DNA of 64,000 nucleotides from Bacteroidaceae bacterium. GTDB lineage: Bacteria > Bacteroidota > Bacteroidia > Bacteroidales > Bacteroidaceae. The notes under the pieces were generated by a model. The model had not been told where the DNA came from, ran no database searches, and saw nothing but the letters and a program-made list of their open reading frames with translations. Where the stretch lies: positions 1 to 64,000 of the forward strand of contig JAFTUV010000035.1 in the NCBI GenBank assembly GCA_017466065.1, read 5' to 3'. Positions 27,471 through 37,327 of this stretch are shown piece after piece; the stretch's first letter is position 1; every line of letters begins with the position of its first letter. A program made the translations under genes and the position numbers.

Positions 27471-27944
27471 ATGGATAGCCTGAAATATATATTCGCATCG
27501 TTGTTGGCCAATATTGCCGGGCTTTTATTCCCCATCAGGAACGATATTTTTGGCTTGGTACTGCTCTTTTCGTTGAATTTCATAGTTGGGATGTTTGCCG
27601 ATTTAAGCAACCATCGTGATTGGAGCTTTAAAAAGGCCTTCTGCTTTTTCAGGGACGCGGCAGTCTATTTTGCGATGGTTGCCTCGATGTATCTTCTTGG
27701 TCATCTTAAAGGGGAAGAGGAGGCTGCCGTGCATTGTGTTTCGTTTATGATATATGTTGCGATTTATTTCTATGGCACAAATATTCTGCGAAATGCGCGT
27801 ATGCTCACACAGGAACATAGCACGTTGTTCAGAATTCTGGATTTTCTCTATTATGTGCTGAGCTTTAAAGTGGTTGGCAAATATGGCTGTCTGAAAAGTT
27901 ATATGGAATTGTATGAGAAAGATAAGAAAAGTATGGTTGTGTAG
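27471..27944 (+). CDS. Phage holin-like membrane protein
   Basis: 157 residues with three or four hydrophobic segments (about 6-22, 26-42, 58-73 and 84-100), a basic connecting loop (NHRDWSFKKAFCFFRD) and a charged C-terminal tail. This matches the layout of the Bacteroidota phage holin family, which permeabilises the inner membrane at lysis. The following gene, overlapping by 32 nt, is spanin-like, which strengthens the lysis reading. No endolysin gene accompanies them. Confidence 0.7.
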   Translation: MDSLKYIFASLLANIAGLLFPIRNDIFGLVLLFSLNFIVGMFADLSNHRDWSFKKAFCFFRDAAVYFAMVASMYLLGHLKGEEEAAVHCVSFMIYVAIYFYGTNILRNARMLTQEHSTLFRILDFLYYVLSFKVVGKYGCLKSYMELYEKDKKSMVV

Positions 27945-28320
27945 TTTGCTGGTTCTCTTTGCCGCCTGTGTGTCGGGCGGCAAAAGGGAACTGTTGCAAC
28001 AATCCCACACAAATAGCGCGGAGCGTCTGATGCGCGATAGCATATATATGCGCGACAGCATTTTTGTGGCTCATCGGGCCGACACTGTCTTTTACGAAAA
28101 GTTAAGGACCGTGTATCGCGACAGGTTGCGGGTGGACACATTCATAATGTGCGACACAGTGTGCAAGGAAAAGGTGGTAACCGTGGAGAAGATTGTGAAG
28201 AAATATCCCTCTCCTTGGCTGTTGCTGTTGGCAATTGCATTGTATGCAGCTTGGCGTAAGGGAATACTGCAACTGTTGTGGAGATTCCTGTGTGGGTTAT
28301 TGAAATATTTTATAGGATAA
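27913..28320 (+). CDS. Spanin-like lipoprotein with C-terminal membrane helix (u-spanin candidate)
   Basis: 135 residues. The N-terminus has a lipobox (LLVLFAACVSG), which would lipidate the protein and place it in the outer membrane. The middle is polar and helical with RDSIYMRDSIFVAHRADTVF. The C-terminus is a hydrophobic helix (PWLLLLAIALYAAW) suited to the inner membrane. This layout, outer-membrane anchor plus inner-membrane helix in one chain, is that of unimolecular spanins such as T1 gp11, which fuse the two membranes in the last step of lysis. The overlap with the holin gene supports it. Confidence 0.6.
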   Translation: MRKIRKVWLCSLLVLFAACVSGGKRELLQQSHTNSAERLMRDSIYMRDSIFVAHRADTVFYEKLRTVYRDRLRVDTFIMCDTVCKEKVVTVEKIVKKYPSPWLLLLAIALYAAWRKGILQLLWRFLCGLLKYFIG

Positions 28321-28322
28321 TT

Positions 28323-31220
28323 ATGCAAAAGAGTTTTTCGTTTAAGGGGATTACCAGAAACAGCGACAACCTGCTGGTTGCCGATGGTGAGTGTATGGAG
28401 CTTATAAACTTGCGGGTAAAGGAAGGGTGCTTGGAGCCTCTTCCCTCGGAATATAATGAAACAGAACTTGAACGTTGCTATGAGAAAGTCTATTGGCATT
28501 CTGCTGCCAATATGTACCTGTGCATAGAGTATAAGAACGAGGGGAGGGTTAATATATATGACAAGGATTTAAAGATTGTGAGGAACGAGAGTACCGGCGG
28601 AGTGGAGCTTTTCCCATTGCTCACACAAGTGCATCGCATAGAGTTTGCAGGGAAAATAGTGTGTTGCGTAGCAGAAAAAACAACATACTATTTGATTTAT
28701 GATGTCGATAAATATCGGTGGTTGGGAGAGCTTCCCGAATTACCGGAACTTTCAATCTCCTATGAGTCGGTTGTGTATGAGTCGGTAAGTGACGATGAAT
28801 ATGAAGCCGGTCTTTCCTTTCGCAATGAAGATACTGCTTTGCGCTGGGAGAACGTGTCCAAAGGATATTTCGATCAAACACTCTCTATGTTGCATAGCCG
28901 TGGCTATTATGTCGACCGTGCTCTCTTCCGATACGCTTTAAGGCTTTTTGACGGCAACTACATCTGTTACTCGCCGATATATTATGTCGATGACAATTCC
29001 GAGGTCGATGGATTGGGGCGTGATTCGAATAATTTTCAATCGGGTCCCTTGGTTGCCGGAACTCTCAAAGGGCAAAAAGTGACGAAGATACAAGGATTTC
29101 TCCCAGACTACCATTTGAAGGAACTTAATCTTGCCGCTTGGGAAAATATAATAGTGAGTGTCGATATTTTCACCTCGGGCTCCATCTATGGGCACAAGAT
29201 TGTTGATTCGAAAGATGAATTCAGATTGCGTGACGGCAGCGTCCTGTTGTCGAGGTATTCGGGTGTTGAGCGTTATGTAGGAAAGACCGGGTTGGAGATT
29301 ATGAACGATGTTCAAGAGGCTGCCTCTTTCTATAAAGTGGCCGAATACAGCATCTATGGTGTGCAGCTCGACCGTGTCGAGAATGTTTCATTGTCGAGCT
29401 TGGCTTTGTGCGAAACCTTGCCCGACGAATCGGGCTCGCAGGTTACCCGTGGTGCTGCTTATAGTTACTTCTTTAACGGCCGATTGCATCTTGCCGGCAT
29501 CAGGGAGGTGCTTATGAAAGGATATTCCCCTTGTGCCTATCTGCCGGCGAATAGCACCTCTTGTGTTGCCGACTATGCGATTGTTGCTACACGTTTAAAG
29601 ACGACATTGGGCACTTCGGTAGTGAGGAGGGAGTTTGTGAAATCTTTTACACTTGCTGTCGATGGAGAAATATTCTCAATTTCACCTTATATAATGTATC
29701 CCGATGTGCGAGCATTTGAAACTATTTTCATTATTTCAGTGCGAGGCGTTGTTTTTCGAAAATCGTTCCCGTTGAAACAGCATAAGATTTTGAATCTGGC
29801 TCATTATGTAAATGCGAGCGGCAATATGTATGATGTTTCTCTCGAATGTAATTTGTCGGTGGGTACAAAGCCCTCTTCCTATTCCGTTAATAATATTCTG
29901 GCCTATTTCTCCTATATTCCCGGTGTTTATGAGATTGTATATGTTTCGGGCGGAATATGGTATTATGGCGACCAACCGTTCGTGTTGCACGATGGCCCCG
30001 ATGGTGAGAGGTATTATAGAATTATAATGACACTGAATCCGCAACCGGGGGACACTATTAAAATAACCATCGGAAAAAGGTCCTCTGTCGAAACTATAAC
30101 GGGAGTGGGAAATATTATCATAGACGATACTTGGGAGGTGTTGGAGGAGGTAGAGGATATTGCCGAGGAGAATACTTGCGAGGTTCGTGGCAATGTGATG
30201 AAGGTGTCGGCTGTGGATAATCCTTTCTTCTTTGCGGCAAAAAACACCTATCAGCCTTCGCGAGAAGATATTGTGGCTATGTGCAGTAACACGGTAACTT
30301 TGTCACAGGGACAATTCGGGCAGCATCCGCTTTATGTTTTCTGTCGCGATGGCATTTGGGTAATGCAGAGTGATTTATCGGGCAATCTCACTTATCTCAC
30401 AGCCCTCCCGCTCTCCTATGAGGTTTGTGTGAATGCCGACTCGGTGTGTTACACCCCTGCGGGCATTGTCTTTTTGAGCAAGCGTGGGCTGATGCTGTTA
30501 AAAGGCAATACGCTGAAAACTTTTTCCGATGCAGTAGATGTCGATTCGCATTTTATGCAGCGGGTGGTGGCTCGCGACCTTTTTTATCGTGTAGCGATGG
30601 TTGTTGGCAATCAGTATTCGTTGAGCAGGGAAAGTTTCAGGGAGTATATAAAGAGTGATTTAGTGGTTGGCTATATACAGTCGGAGAATGAAGTGTGGAT
30701 TTCTTGCCCCGACTATAATTACTCCTATATATATTCGTTGGATAATGGTAGCTGGACAAAAATATCTAAAAGTTTTGTCGGCTTTGTGAATACCTTTCCC
30801 CATCAGTCTTTTGTGCGCATAATAGACGACAAAAGTTATATCGCAACAATAGATAAGGATAATGCCGGGCCCTATTCTCCTGTTACGTTATTTACCCGTC
30901 CGCAACTATGGGGCACGAAACTGCCCAAAAGAATATTGCAGTTTATGCTGCACGCATCCATAAAGGCTGCCGCCACCGGTTCGTCCTACGAGTATGGAGG
31001 GCTTGCCTGCTATCTGTTGTGCAGCAACGATGGCATACACTTCAAATTGGTTGCAGGGGTTGAAAAGAGTGAAGATTTTAATGATATTGTTTTTCCTTAT
31101 TTCCCTACACAGGCTTATAAATATTATGTTATTGCCTTGTCAGGCGCAATAAATCTCGACAGTCGCATTGTCGGTGCGGAATTGTCGGTTGCCACTGCTT
31201 GGGAAAATCGTTTACGTTAA
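28323..31220 (+). CDS. Large phage tail or stabilisation protein
   Basis: 965 residues from ATG 28323; the open frame extends 15 codons upstream but overlaps the spanin gene. It is beta-rich throughout with repeated short strands, typical of the large propeller-like tail-tube/stabilisation proteins of podophages (P22 gp10 or T7 gp12 in role). The N-terminal FSFKGITRNSDNLLVADGEC with MELINLRVKEG is a start that I recall from equivalent Bacteroidota phage proteins. No enzymatic motif was seen. It is the largest gene of cluster 1 and ends one codon before the next gene's frame begins. Confidence 0.7.
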   Translation: MQKSFSFKGITRNSDNLLVADGECMELINLRVKEGCLEPLPSEYNETELERCYEKVYWHSAANMYLCIEYKNEGRVNIYDKDLKIVRNESTGGVELFPLLTQVHRIEFAGKIVCCVAEKTTYYLIYDVDKYRWLGELPELPELSISYESVVYESVSDDEYEAGLSFRNEDTALRWENVSKGYFDQTLSMLHSRGYYVDRALFRYALRLFDGNYICYSPIYYVDDNSEVDGLGRDSNNFQSGPLVAGTLKGQKVTKIQGFLPDYHLKELNLAAWENIIVSVDIFTSGSIYGHKIVDSKDEFRLRDGSVLLSRYSGVERYVGKTGLEIMNDVQEAASFYKVAEYSIYGVQLDRVENVSLSSLALCETLPDESGSQVTRGAAYSYFFNGRLHLAGIREVLMKGYSPCAYLPANSTSCVADYAIVATRLKTTLGTSVVRREFVKSFTLAVDGEIFSISPYIMYPDVRAFETIFIISVRGVVFRKSFPLKQHKILNLAHYVNASGNMYDVSLECNLSVGTKPSSYSVNNILAYFSYIPGVYEIVYVSGGIWYYGDQPFVLHDGPDGERYYRIIMTLNPQPGDTIKITIGKRSSVETITGVGNIIIDDTWEVLEEVEDIAEENTCEVRGNVMKVSAVDNPFFFAAKNTYQPSREDIVAMCSNTVTLSQGQFGQHPLYVFCRDGIWVMQSDLSGNLTYLTALPLSYEVCVNADSVCYTPAGIVFLSKRGLMLLKGNTLKTFSDAVDVDSHFMQRVVARDLFYRVAMVVGNQYSLSRESFREYIKSDLVVGYIQSENEVWISCPDYNYSYIYSLDNGSWTKISKSFVGFVNTFPHQSFVRIIDDKSYIATIDKDNAGPYSPVTLFTRPQLWGTKLPKRILQFMLHASIKAAATGSSYEYGGLACYLLCSNDGIHFKLVAGVEKSEDFNDIVFPYFPTQAYKYYVIALSGAINLDSRIVGAELSVATAWENRLR

Positions 31221-31226
31221 TTGCTT

Positions 31227-31646
31227 ATGAATATAGTTATAGACAAGAATGAAATTGTGTGCGGCCTGCATAAAATGTCGGCCCATCTGGGTGTTAAATT
31301 GTCGGCTCCCGAGCTTGTCGCCTCTACACCCGACGATGAAGAGAAGATTACTGTGATGTTGCAGGCTTCTTCTGTTGAACTTCTAAAATTGCTATCTCCT
31401 TATGCCACTTTTGCCGATGGTGCCGATGCATATACCTATCTGCTCGAAATGCCTGTCAATTGGAAGGTGGGGCAGATGGGCAATCTCGTGAACCTGTGCA
31501 AGATGTATATGCAGTATTCGTTGTTTGCCCGCTGGCTCGATTTTGTGAAGAGCGACAGTGCAATGCTCTATCGTACTTTGAATGCGGAAACGGCATCGGC
31601 TATTGTACACATACTGTCGTTGCGCGAGAAGCCTGTCCGCGAATAG
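31227..31646 (+). CDS. Phage-cluster protein of unknown function (paralogue 3 of 3)
   Basis: 139 residues from ATG 31227. It lines up with the two genes upstream of terL: IVIDKNEI at the start, DDEEKITVMLQASSVELLKL against the DEKELFVM segment, FARWLDF in place of the QWLL segment, and LREKPVRE against LRQKPVIE. The family therefore occurs three times in cluster 1, at both ends of it. The function is unknown; a repeated structural subunit is possible. A bidirectional terminator follows. Confidence 0.65.
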   Translation: MNIVIDKNEIVCGLHKMSAHLGVKLSAPELVASTPDDEEKITVMLQASSVELLKLLSPYATFADGADAYTYLLEMPVNWKVGQMGNLVNLCKMYMQYSLFARWLDFVKSDSAMLYRTLNAETASAIVHILSLREKPVRE

Positions 31647-31647
31647 T

Positions 31648-31694
31648 GCATAATAAAAGAGTGAAGGTTTTTAATCTTCACTCTTTTATTATGC
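31648..31694. terminator. Bidirectional terminator
   Basis: GCATAATAAAAGAGTGAA pairs with TTCACTCTTTTATTATGC, 20 bp and perfect. It separates the rightward structural operon from two leftward small genes. Confidence 0.85.
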
Positions 31695-31904
31695 TTATGC
31701 GACGGTTTTTGTGGAATATCGTCGGTTGGTGTCGCGTATGATTCTTTTTTCGTTTCGCCCTATATATATGCTGCACATTGCAAATGCCGTAAACGATAAA
31801 ATGAATACTATGCTTGACAAAAAATCTTCGAGTGCTCCTTCGGCACAGCCTATGATAAGTGCGAGGCTTGTAATCTGTATGGTAGTGAGTGTGCTTGCTT
31901 TCAT
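31695..31904 (-). CDS. Small membrane protein of phage cluster 1
   Basis: 69 residues with two hydrophobic segments (TIQITSLALIIGCAE and LSSIVFILSFTAFAMCSIY) and a basic tail. It starts 40 nt after the upstream minus-strand gene and ends at the terminator. Such two-helix proteins occur among phage accessory and superinfection genes, but no function can be given. It may be a chance frame, although the fit to the operon is good. Confidence 0.5.
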   Translation of the reverse strand: MKASTLTTIQITSLALIIGCAEGALEDFLSSIVFILSFTAFAMCSIYIGRNEKRIIRDTNRRYSTKTVA

Positions 31905-31944
31905 AATTTTTCTATTTAATTGTTCTTTTGCTCTATAAAAACTT

Positions 31945-32337
31945 TTAAACAGTTTTTTGATTATTCTCGAAAGACCAATATATCAGCCTATTGCTCTCCT
32001 TGTCGCTGCTCTTTATTTTAAGTGTCGCTTGGCTGATGAGCTTCTCCTTGCGCATAAGCAATACTTTCCCAATTTCGTTTTTCTCTCCTTCGTGGGGCAA
32101 ACGTTTAATCTCCATTCTGTATTTATGGAGTCTAAGTATTTTGCTTCTTTCTCCAAGAAAATCCTTAACAAACTCCTCGTCCTTGTATTTGTCGTAGATT
32201 TGATAACTCTCTGTGAGGCTGCTTGTCCACTCTCTTTTCCGTTTGAATGCATAGAGTAGGTATTCTGCCCACTCCAAGCATTTCTCTGCAATGCAGTCGC
32301 ATAGGTGTCTGCTTTTTCCAATTTCTCTACTTTTCAT
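31945..32337 (-). CDS. Basic protein of unknown function, divergent from the repressor
   Basis: 130 residues, rich in K, R and E, helical (EKCLEWAEYLLYAFKRKREW, GKVLLMRKEKLISQATLKIK). It lies in the position of a phage early gene opposite the repressor. Promoter D, with an operator-like inverted repeat at its start site, reads into it through a leader of about 130 nt. It may be an antirepressor or activator; no domain is recognised. Confidence 0.6.
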   Translation of the reverse strand: MKSREIGKSRHLCDCIAEKCLEWAEYLLYAFKRKREWTSSLTESYQIYDKYKDEEFVKDFLGERSKILRLHKYRMEIKRLPHEGEKNEIGKVLLMRKEKLISQATLKIKSSDKESNRLIYWSFENNQKTV

Positions 32338-32460
32338 AATTAAATCTTGTTTAAATCCTTTTGTGTTTTATTATAATTTTGTATGTTTGTCGCTGAAACG
32401 GCTTTTGTAGCCTTTTTTTGCTTTTGTGCATCTTTTTGTATGCCTTCTTGGTGGGCGAAT

Positions 32461-32509
32461 AGCCATTTATGGCTGCAAATATAGCTTTATATTTGATAAA
32501 AAAGGTTGC
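32461..32509 (-). promoter_or_regulatory. Phage-cluster promoter D with repressor operator
   Basis: On the minus strand GCAACCTT at 32509-32502 is followed by 27 nt ending in TTTGC at 32475. Immediately downstream, over the start site, lies AGCC-ATTTAT-GGCT (32461-32474), the same AGCC-N6-GGCT repeat as in promoter C. A GGCT half-site follows at 32534. The rest of 32338-32589 carries no gene. Confidence 0.6.
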
Positions 32510-32589
32510 GAAATTAGTTCAAATAGTAAAAAATGGCTATTTTAAAATGAGTCTAAATAAGTTGTTATTTGGATAATAATTGTGATAAA

Positions 32590-33222
32590 ATGGATAAGAC
32601 TATCAAGGATAGAATTTTGAGTGTTTTCAGGTTGAAGAAGATAAATGTCAATCGCGCCAGTCGCTTGCTTGGAATTCCGCAACGCACGCTGAACCGTCAG
32701 GTGAACGAGAATGGCAAGGTGGGTATGGACCTAGTATATTCCCTGCTTAATACATTTAACGATATATCCCCTGCTTGGCTTTTGCTGGGGCAGGGCGAGA
32801 TGTTGCAGGACTCCGATGCAATGGCGGCAGTTGCATCCTCCGCTCCCTTTTTCAGCAATCTGCCGGTGAGCGCAGGGTTAAAGGAGGCGTTCGACCCATC
32901 GAGGGAGAAACCAACCGGTTTTATATCTATGCCCGGGCTGACGGCGCAGTTCTATTTTCCCGTGTCGGGCACTTCTATGGAACCCGAAATACATTCGGGC
33001 GATATTATAGGTGTAAACAGGGTTGACTCGTTGCGCGATGTGGACCCCGATAAAATATATATGATTGTCACAAACGAATCGCGTATGATAAAGCGTTGTC
33101 ACTCCGATGAGAATGACGAGAGTATAATGTGGTGCGTGTCGCCCAACTATCCGTCGTTTAAAATAAAGAAGAACGATATTTGTGCAATGTTCCACGTTGT
33201 GAACAGAATAGAGAGGCTTTAA
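32590..33222 (+). CDS. CI/LexA-type repressor with S24 peptidase domain
   Basis: 210 residues from ATG 32590; a TTG at 32569 is less likely. The N-terminal helix-turn-helix (about 18-45, NVNRASRLLGIPQRTLNRQV) binds DNA. The linker carries the likely self-cleavage site Ala95-Gly96 (LPVSAGLKE). The S24 domain has the nucleophile Ser129 (PVSGTSMEPEIHSGDII) and the general-base Lys168 (RMIKRC), so autocleavage should be intact and the system inducible by RecA/SOS. It is monocistronic with its own terminator. The two AGCC-N6-GGCT sites are the best candidates for its operators. Its integrity suggests that the phage clusters are still under regulation. Confidence 0.9.
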   Translation: MDKTIKDRILSVFRLKKINVNRASRLLGIPQRTLNRQVNENGKVGMDLVYSLLNTFNDISPAWLLLGQGEMLQDSDAMAAVASSAPFFSNLPVSAGLKEAFDPSREKPTGFISMPGLTAQFYFPVSGTSMEPEIHSGDIIGVNRVDSLRDVDPDKIYMIVTNESRMIKRCHSDENDESIMWCVSPNYPSFKIKKNDICAMFHVVNRIERL

Positions 33223-33240
33223 CGTGCGATGATGGCGCGC

Positions 33241-33279
33241 TATATTATGGCAGGCACCCACGGGTGCCTGCCATAATAT
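33241..33279 (+). terminator. Rho-independent terminator at the right edge of phage cluster 1
   Basis: TATTATGGCAGGCACCC pairs with GGGTGCCTGCCATAATA. Confidence 0.8.
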
Positions 33280-33395
33280 TAGATGTTTCTTACTCTGTAA
33301 AAAGGATAAAATCCAATATTTACTCCGAAAATCTGTCAAAATTTCATTGTAACTTAAAAAACAGGTGATATTTTTTTCATTTTTTACAAATATTT

Positions 33396-33405
33396 TATAC
33401 TTTCG
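33396..33405 (+). promoter_or_regulatory. -7 promoter box for ald
   Basis: TATACTTTCG at a suitable distance (about 35 nt) before the ald start codon; this is a moderate match to the consensus. Confidence 0.4.
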
Positions 33406-33438
33406 TCTGCTCAAATGTAGAATTCAAAATTTGTTATT

Positions 33439-34545
33439 ATGATAATAGGAGTACCAAAAGAGATTAAGAATAATGAGAACCGCGTGGGAATGACCCCTTC
33501 CGGTGTCAAGGAGATGACCAAGCGTGGCCATACTGTATATGTTCAGGCTTCGGCAGGGTTGAACAGCGGATTCAGCGATGAAGCATATGTTGCAGCAGGA
33601 GCCAATATCCTGCCCGCCATTGAAGATGTCTATGCAATTGCAGAGATGATTGTTAAGGTTAAAGAGCCCATTGAGAGCGAATATAAACTTGTGCGCAAAG
33701 GGCAGTTGCTGTTCACCTATTTCCACTTTGCGTCGAGCGAGCCGCTCACAAAAGCAATGATTGAGAGTGGGGCAGTATGCTGCGCCTATGAAACAGTGGA
33801 GCGCAAAGACCGTTCTTTGCCTTTGCTCATTCCTATGTCCGAGATTGCCGGTCGTATGGCCATTCAGGAAGGGTGCTATTTCCTTGAACGCCCCCGTGGC
33901 GGAAAAGGCAAGCTCTTGGGTGGCGTGCCCGGTGTCAAGCCTGCCAAGGTGTTTGTGATTGGTGCCGGAGTGGTAGGTACAACAGCGGCCCGTACCGCAG
34001 CGGGAATGGGTGCCGATGTTACAATTTGCGACATTTCCTTGCCCCGTCTTTCCTATCTTGCCGATGTTATGCCCAGCAACGTGAAGACACTTATGTCGTC
34101 GGAGTATAATATTAGTGAGGAACTTAAAACTGCCGACCTTGTTATCGGCTCGGTGCTTATTCCGGGTGCAAAGGCCCCCAAGCTGGTTACACGCGAAATG
34201 CTTGCGGCTATGGAGCCGGGCAGTGTGCTTGTGGATGTTGCAATAGACCAAGGCGGTTGCTTCGAGACATCGCACCCGACAACTCACGAGGAACCTACAT
34301 ATTATGTCGATGGAATACAGCACTATTGTGTCGCCAATATCCCGGGCGCAGTGCCTTACACCTCCACATTGGCACTCACGAACGCAACGTTGCCCTATGC
34401 GCTGCAACTTGCCGACAAAGGGTGGCGCAAGGCTTGTGCCGACAATGAGGAACTGCGAAAAGGATTGAATGTGGCAGAAGGCAATGTCGTGTATAAAAAA
34501 GTTGCCGAAACGTGGAACCTTCCTTTTGTGGAACTCGATTTATAA
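33439..34545 (+). CDS. ald: Alanine dehydrogenase
   Basis: NAD-dependent enzyme that converts L-alanine to pyruvate and ammonia, or the reverse. The 368-residue length is that of the family. It begins MIIGVPKEIKNNENRVGMTP with the substrate-site arginine, has the catalytic lysine region (VKVKEPIESEY) and catalytic histidine (YFHFAS), and a Rossmann motif FVIGAGVVGTTAARTAAGMG. The PGAVPYTSTLALTNATLPYA segment is typical. It lies alone between phage cluster 1 and the ATP synthase operon, closed by a strong terminator. Confidence 0.95.
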   Translation: MIIGVPKEIKNNENRVGMTPSGVKEMTKRGHTVYVQASAGLNSGFSDEAYVAAGANILPAIEDVYAIAEMIVKVKEPIESEYKLVRKGQLLFTYFHFASSEPLTKAMIESGAVCCAYETVERKDRSLPLLIPMSEIAGRMAIQEGCYFLERPRGGKGKLLGGVPGVKPAKVFVIGAGVVGTTAARTAAGMGADVTICDISLPRLSYLADVMPSNVKTLMSSEYNISEELKTADLVIGSVLIPGAKAPKLVTREMLAAMEPGSVLVDVAIDQGGCFETSHPTTHEEPTYYVDGIQHYCVANIPGAVPYTSTLALTNATLPYALQLADKGWRKACADNEELRKGLNVAEGNVVYKKVAETWNLPFVELDL

Positions 34546-34553
34546 TGGATATT

Positions 34554-34599
34554 CCCACACATTTAACGCCCGACTTCTGCCGGGCGTTAAATGTGTGGG
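34554..34599. terminator. Rho-independent terminator after ald
   Basis: CCCACACATTTAACGCCCG pairs perfectly with CGGGCGTTAAATGTGTGGG, a 19-bp stem. Confidence 0.85.
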
Positions 34600-34867
34600 A
34601 AATGCTTGCTTTATTCGCTCGTTTGTTTGTATATTTGAGGTAAACCTCGAATATTTCTGCACTCGCTGTGAAAAATATTCAAGTAAACTTAATATTTCTC
34701 GCTCGTTTGTTTGTATATTTGCAATAATAGGCGAATGAAACAGCATCGGCGGTAAATAATCAGGGTGTAATTGTTCTTTTTACCCGCTTGTGCCAATATT
34801 CGTAGCGTTGTCTATGCTTTGCGGAACCATACAAAATGTTCGGCTGTTAATTATACGACGCACTTTT

Positions 34868-35130
34868 AGAAGTTGTTTGAATTTATATCGCCAAAATTTT
34901 ATAGAACAAGAATAGGATGTTTGTTTCTTTTTTAAGGGCGCGTAGCGGGCTATGTAACCGCAAAAAAGGAAGAAACAGACATTTTTGACTCACGCGAAAA
35001 TAGGCTGCACTCGCTTTACAATCTGTAAGTAAACTTACATTGCGCTCGTTGGCACTATTTTTGAATATAAAAAATGGCGAAACATTCGGCTCCTATAAGA
35101 AAATATTTTTTAGAAATTAAAACAATTTCT
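34868..35130. repeat. MITE-like repeat, copy 1 (263 bp, contains a 75-bp insertion)
   Basis: The ends are inverted repeats (AGAAGTTGTTTGAATTT and its approximate complement at 35112-35130). Apart from a 75-bp insertion near 34986-35062, it aligns along its length with the 188-bp copy at 42191-42378. The two are direct repeats that enclose the ATP synthase operon. It holds no gene and must contain or adjoin the operon promoter. The interval 34600-34867 before it has sequence related to the 119-bp repeats at 9.9 kb. Confidence 0.75.
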
Positions 35131-35153
35131 TAGTTAATTTAATAGCATATTAG

Positions 35154-36680
<1,527 letters not shown>

Positions 36681-36689
36681 CCTTGTAGA

Positions 36690-36944
36690 ATGGCTGCCAG
36701 CAATCTGAAACTCATAATTCTCTCCCCCGAAAAGGAACTCTTCTCGGGAAATGTCACGGCTGTATCCCTTCCCGGTGCAACGGCACCCTTCACGGTGCTT
36801 TATAACCACGCACCCATAATCTCGGTCTTGGAGCGTGGCACTGTACGTTGGGAGGCGGAAACGCAGGGTGAGGTTGCCATTGCCGGCGGCTTTGTCGAAG
36901 TGTGCGACAATGTGGTTACTGCCTGTGTTGAAACAATAAAATGA
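36690..36944 (+). CDS. atpC: ATP synthase F1 subunit epsilon (short form)
   Basis: 84 residues, containing only the N-terminal beta-sandwich (LKLIILSPEKELFSGNVTAV, PGATAPFTVLYNHAPIIS, GGFVEVCDNVVTACVE). The inhibitory C-terminal helical domain of the E. coli protein is absent, as is common in Bacteroidota. It follows atpD by 9 nt, and its stop overlaps the next start. Confidence 0.93.
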   Translation: MAASNLKLIILSPEKELFSGNVTAVSLPGATAPFTVLYNHAPIISVLERGTVRWEAETQGEVAIAGGFVEVCDNVVTACVETIK

Positions 36945-37327
36945 CAACTATGAAAAAACAGTTTAAAACAATCTTTATATTGACGGGAATATTGCTGCTG
37001 CTCTCGCTGCTTGCCGAGCTTATTATGTCGCATTGTTTCCCACAGTATATTTTTAAAGGCCATTGGGTGGTGACGCTCTACTTCTGGATTCTCTATATGG
37101 GAGCGTTGTTCTTTATGCCCGCTCCAATGTCGGGAACGGCCTTTGCGAAATATATAATAGGCTTAAAGGCCGTGAAGATGCTTGCGTCGATGTTCTTCAT
37201 TGCCATTTTCGCATTTATTATGCGCGACAATGTCATATCCCTTGTAATTACATTTTTTGTCTACTATCTGCTGTTGCTCGTTCCCGAGTGTGCATATAGT
37301 ATATATATGAAGAAACATATAAAATGA
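36941..37327 (+). CDS. AtpI-like membrane protein of the ATP synthase operon
   Basis: 128 residues with four hydrophobic segments (about 10-28, 43-60, 76-96 and 101-119). It holds the position between atpC and atpB where Bacteroidales operons encode a small integral membrane protein likened to AtpI, an assembly factor for the c-ring. The match is by position and topology only. Both ends overlap neighbours by 4 nt, which indicates coupling. Confidence 0.75.
   Translation: MTTMKKQFKTIFILTGILLLLSLLAELIMSHCFPQYIFKGHWVVTLYFWILYMGALFFMPAPMSGTAFAKYIIGLKAVKMLASMFFIAIFAFIMRDNVISLVITFFVYYLLLLVPECAYSIYMKKHIK

Noticed and set aside
33424..34407. 327-codon minus-strand frame over ald
   Set aside because: Shadow of alanine dehydrogenase; no conserved motif.
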